NCBI RefSeq assembly: GCF_023806635.1
Contig: NZ_JAMTDQ010000090.1
Span: 1 to 64,000 of the forward strand
Length of the DNA stretch: 64,000 nt
Reading direction: 5' to 3'
Source of the DNA: Accumulibacter sp.
Lineage (GTDB): Bacteria; Pseudomonadota; Gammaproteobacteria; Burkholderiales; Rhodocyclaceae
The translations under genes and the position numbers were made by a program. The notes beneath the pieces were generated by a model. That model had not been told where the DNA came from and made no database searches. It worked only from the letters and a program-made list of their open reading frames with translations. Shown one piece after another: positions 62,558 to 64,000 of this stretch. Position 1 is the first letter of the stretch. The number at the start of each line of letters is the position of its first letter.

Positions 62558-63925
62558 ATGAACGACTCGACGAGACGCGAGCGCCTGACACTGCCTAGAA
62601 TCACCGCCTTCACATGCCCGGCCGGCCAGCATCAAGCGTTCTTGTGGGATTCCGACGTGCCCCGGCTGGCTGTGCGGGCTACCGCAGGCAGCAAGGCATT
62701 CTTCTTCCAATCGAAGATGGACGGACAGGTTGTCCGCATCACCATAGGCTCTGTTGTCGCATGGACGATCGCCGCCGCGCGCGCCGAGGCGTGCCGGCTG
62801 CAAACGATGATCGACCAGGGCGCCGATCCGCGTGCCGAGAAGCGCGAGCGCATCGCTGCCGCTGCCCGCAAGATCGCCGAAGAGGAGGCACAAGCCGCCG
62901 CGCTGGTCGCCGAGGCCGAAGCCGCCCAGCGCGAACAGGAGAAGCGCCAACGTTACACGCTGCGAGCACTCTGCGAGGCATACTGCGCCCTTCTTGATTC
63001 ACGCGGCAAACCAAGCGCACGGCAAGCCCGATCAATCCTCAAGGTGCACGTTTTCGATGCGCACCCCGACATTGCCGCGCTGCCTGCGCGCGAACTCACC
63101 GCGTTGCAGGTGGCGTCGATGGTACGCAAGACGCGCGAGGCCGGCCACGAGCGCACCGCCGGCGTGCTGCGTGCCTACCTGAGCGCCGCATTCACTGCCG
63201 GCCGCAAGGCTCCGTTCGACGCCAGCCTGCCCGCCGCCCTGATTCCGTTTGAAGTCGAGGCCAACCCGGTCGAAGCAATACCGGCGATCGCGGTGCGCGC
63301 GGGAAACCGCACCCTGTCCGTCGACGAGATGCGCACCTATCTCGCCAAGCTGGGCGACGACATTGCCGACAGAGCGCTGCTGCTCGCGCTCCTAGCCGGC
63401 GGGCAGCGCATGGCGCAGCTGCTGCGCGCCAAGGTGAGCGATTACAACCCCGACGAGGAGACCTTGCGCTTGTGGGACGCCAAGGGAAGGCGCGCGATAC
63501 CCCGCGAGCACGTTCTACCGCTGGCGCCAAGAGCCGCCGCGCTGGTAGCCGGGCTGGCAGAGCGTGCCAAGGCGAGAGAGTCGACACTGTTGTTCTCGAC
63601 GCACGGTCTACGGCAAATGGCGGAAACGACGCCAGGCAAGCGCGCCGCAGCGATCAGTGCAGCCATGGGTGGCGAACCTTTCGACCTGCGCGACGTTCGC
63701 CGAACCGTAGAGACCATGTTGGCCAGCATGGGCCTATCCCGCGACACCCGCGCGCAACTGCTTTCGCATGGGATCAGCGGCGTGCAGGCGGCTCATTACG
63801 ACCGGCATGCCTACACCGACGAGAAGCGCGCTGCGCTCGTGGCCTGGGAGGCGCGGCTTGACGAAATCGAGACGGGCAGGCGCACGCCCAACGTGGTGGC
63901 GATGAAGGCCCAGCGCACATCTTGA
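62558..63925 (+). CDS. int: tyrosine recombinase/integrase with N-terminal arm-binding domain
   Basis: A 455-aa integrase of the DUF4102 (arm-binding) plus phage-integrase type. N-terminal arm domain FLWDSDVPRLAVRATAGSKAF...; a long Glu/Ala-rich helix (about 95-130) probably forms a coiled coil. Core binding domain about 130-230. Catalytic part: Arg in AGGQRMAQLLRAKVSDY, Arg pair in DLRDVRRTVETM, His in QLLSHGISG and the Tyr in AAHYDRHAYTDEK. ATG 62558. It inserts the element at the tRNA-Thr 3' end next to it. Confidence 0.93.
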   Translation: MNDSTRRERLTLPRITAFTCPAGQHQAFLWDSDVPRLAVRATAGSKAFFFQSKMDGQVVRITIGSVVAWTIAAARAEACRLQTMIDQGADPRAEKRERIAAAARKIAEEEAQAAALVAEAEAAQREQEKRQRYTLRALCEAYCALLDSRGKPSARQARSILKVHVFDAHPDIAALPARELTALQVASMVRKTREAGHERTAGVLRAYLSAAFTAGRKAPFDASLPAALIPFEVEANPVEAIPAIAVRAGNRTLSVDEMRTYLAKLGDDIADRALLLALLAGGQRMAQLLRAKVSDYNPDEETLRLWDAKGRRAIPREHVLPLAPRAAALVAGLAERAKARESTLLFSTHGLRQMAETTPGKRAAAISAAMGGEPFDLRDVRRTVETMLASMGLSRDTRAQLLSHGISGVQAAHYDRHAYTDEKRAALVAWEARLDEIETGRRTPNVVAMKAQRTS

Positions 63926-63948
63926 TGCTTGTAGCGTTTCGCTATACA
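63922..63948 (+). promoter_or_regulatory. promoter/operator of the higBA-like module
   Basis: TTGATG (63922-63927), 15-bp spacer, TATACA (63943-63948), with the perfect palindrome TAGCG-TTT-CGCTA (63932-63944) between and over the -10 box. This is typical for autoregulation by a HigA antitoxin. Confidence 0.55.
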
Positions 63949-63955
63949 CTCAATC

Positions 63956-64000
63956 GTGATCAAGAGTTTCCAGCACAAAGGACTGCAAGCCTTTTTCGAG
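63956..64000 (+). CDS. HigB-like toxin, first 15 codons only
   Basis: From GTG 63956 the frame reads MIKSFQHKGLQAFFE, the usual N-terminus of HigB/RelE-type 'plasmid maintenance killer' toxins, and runs off the window. HigA should follow. Its presence directly behind the integrase marks a stability module of the element. Confidence 0.7.
   Translation, partial: MIKSFQHKGLQAFFE

Overview
The window is a high-GC (about 65-70% by eye) chromosomal segment of a betaproteobacterium, most likely Rhodocyclales ('Candidatus Accumulibacter' or a relative; this is inference). Supporting signs are two BPSS1780-type membrane proteins, the thrB - DUF2782 - polA layout, nadD-rsfS-rlmH-maf, a Rep helicase of beta/gamma type and a QseBC-like two-component pair.

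Layout. (1) 1-3.3 kb: end of a tRNA-Arg, a membrane-anchored cytochrome c, a small secreted Ala/Pro-rich protein and rep. (2) 3.4-9.7 kb: one tightly coupled seven-gene operon read leftwards: 'thermostable hemolysin' family (GNAT-like) protein, AMP-dependent acyl ligase, heme-oxygenase-like (TenA/PqqC/UndA-like) enzyme, SDR reductase, TPR lipoprotein-like protein, response regulator and sensor kinase. A TTAAG direct repeat with 11-bp period (PmrA/QseB-type box) lies just upstream of its first gene. (3) 9.8-21.1 kb: housekeeping: Uma2 protein, maf, rlmH, rsfS, nadD, two membrane proteins, a methyltransferase, thrB, DUF2782, then polA and two small genes on the other strand. (4) 21.1-25.6 kb: ahpCF, then a methyltransferase and a polysaccharide pyruvyl transferase family protein.

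(5) 25.8-47.8 kb: a defence/plasticity island, mostly of lower GC. It has a nuclease-helicase (UvrD-like) gene, the tail of a DUF3427 helicase, and a five-gene overlapping operon: ankyrin-sigma70 fusion, MutL/MORC-type ATPase, Z1 helicase, DUF4420 PD-(D/E)XK protein and AIPR protein. This matches the known Mza (MutL-Z1-DUF-AIPR) antiphage layout. vsr follows, and convergent with it are a C5-cytosine methylase and a two-gene unit encoding an IrrE-like protein and a small partner. Then come debris and cargo: a frameshifted WYL regulator, a permease with a CXXC thioredoxin-like protein, Uma2, AbrB, a VapBC module, truncated genes and an IS91-type transposase tail fused to a HTH gene.

(6) 47.9-57.1 kb: a tripartite RND efflux operon (outer-membrane factor, adaptor, two inner-membrane RND pumps). 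(7) 57.3-58.0 kb: a Phd/PIN toxin-antitoxin pair with a nested palindromic operator. (8) 58.2-62.3 kb: a small biosynthetic cluster: GNAT-acyl carrier protein fusion, stand-alone FabD-like acyltransferase and AsnB-type amidotransferase. (9) 62.3-64.0 kb: the left end of an integrated element: a 3' fragment of tRNA-Thr(UGU) as attachment site, a tyrosine integrase with repeats in its promoter, and the first codons of a HigB-like toxin running off the window.

The least described parts are the two metabolic clusters (2 and 8) and the sigma-factor/ankyrin fusion heading the Mza operon.
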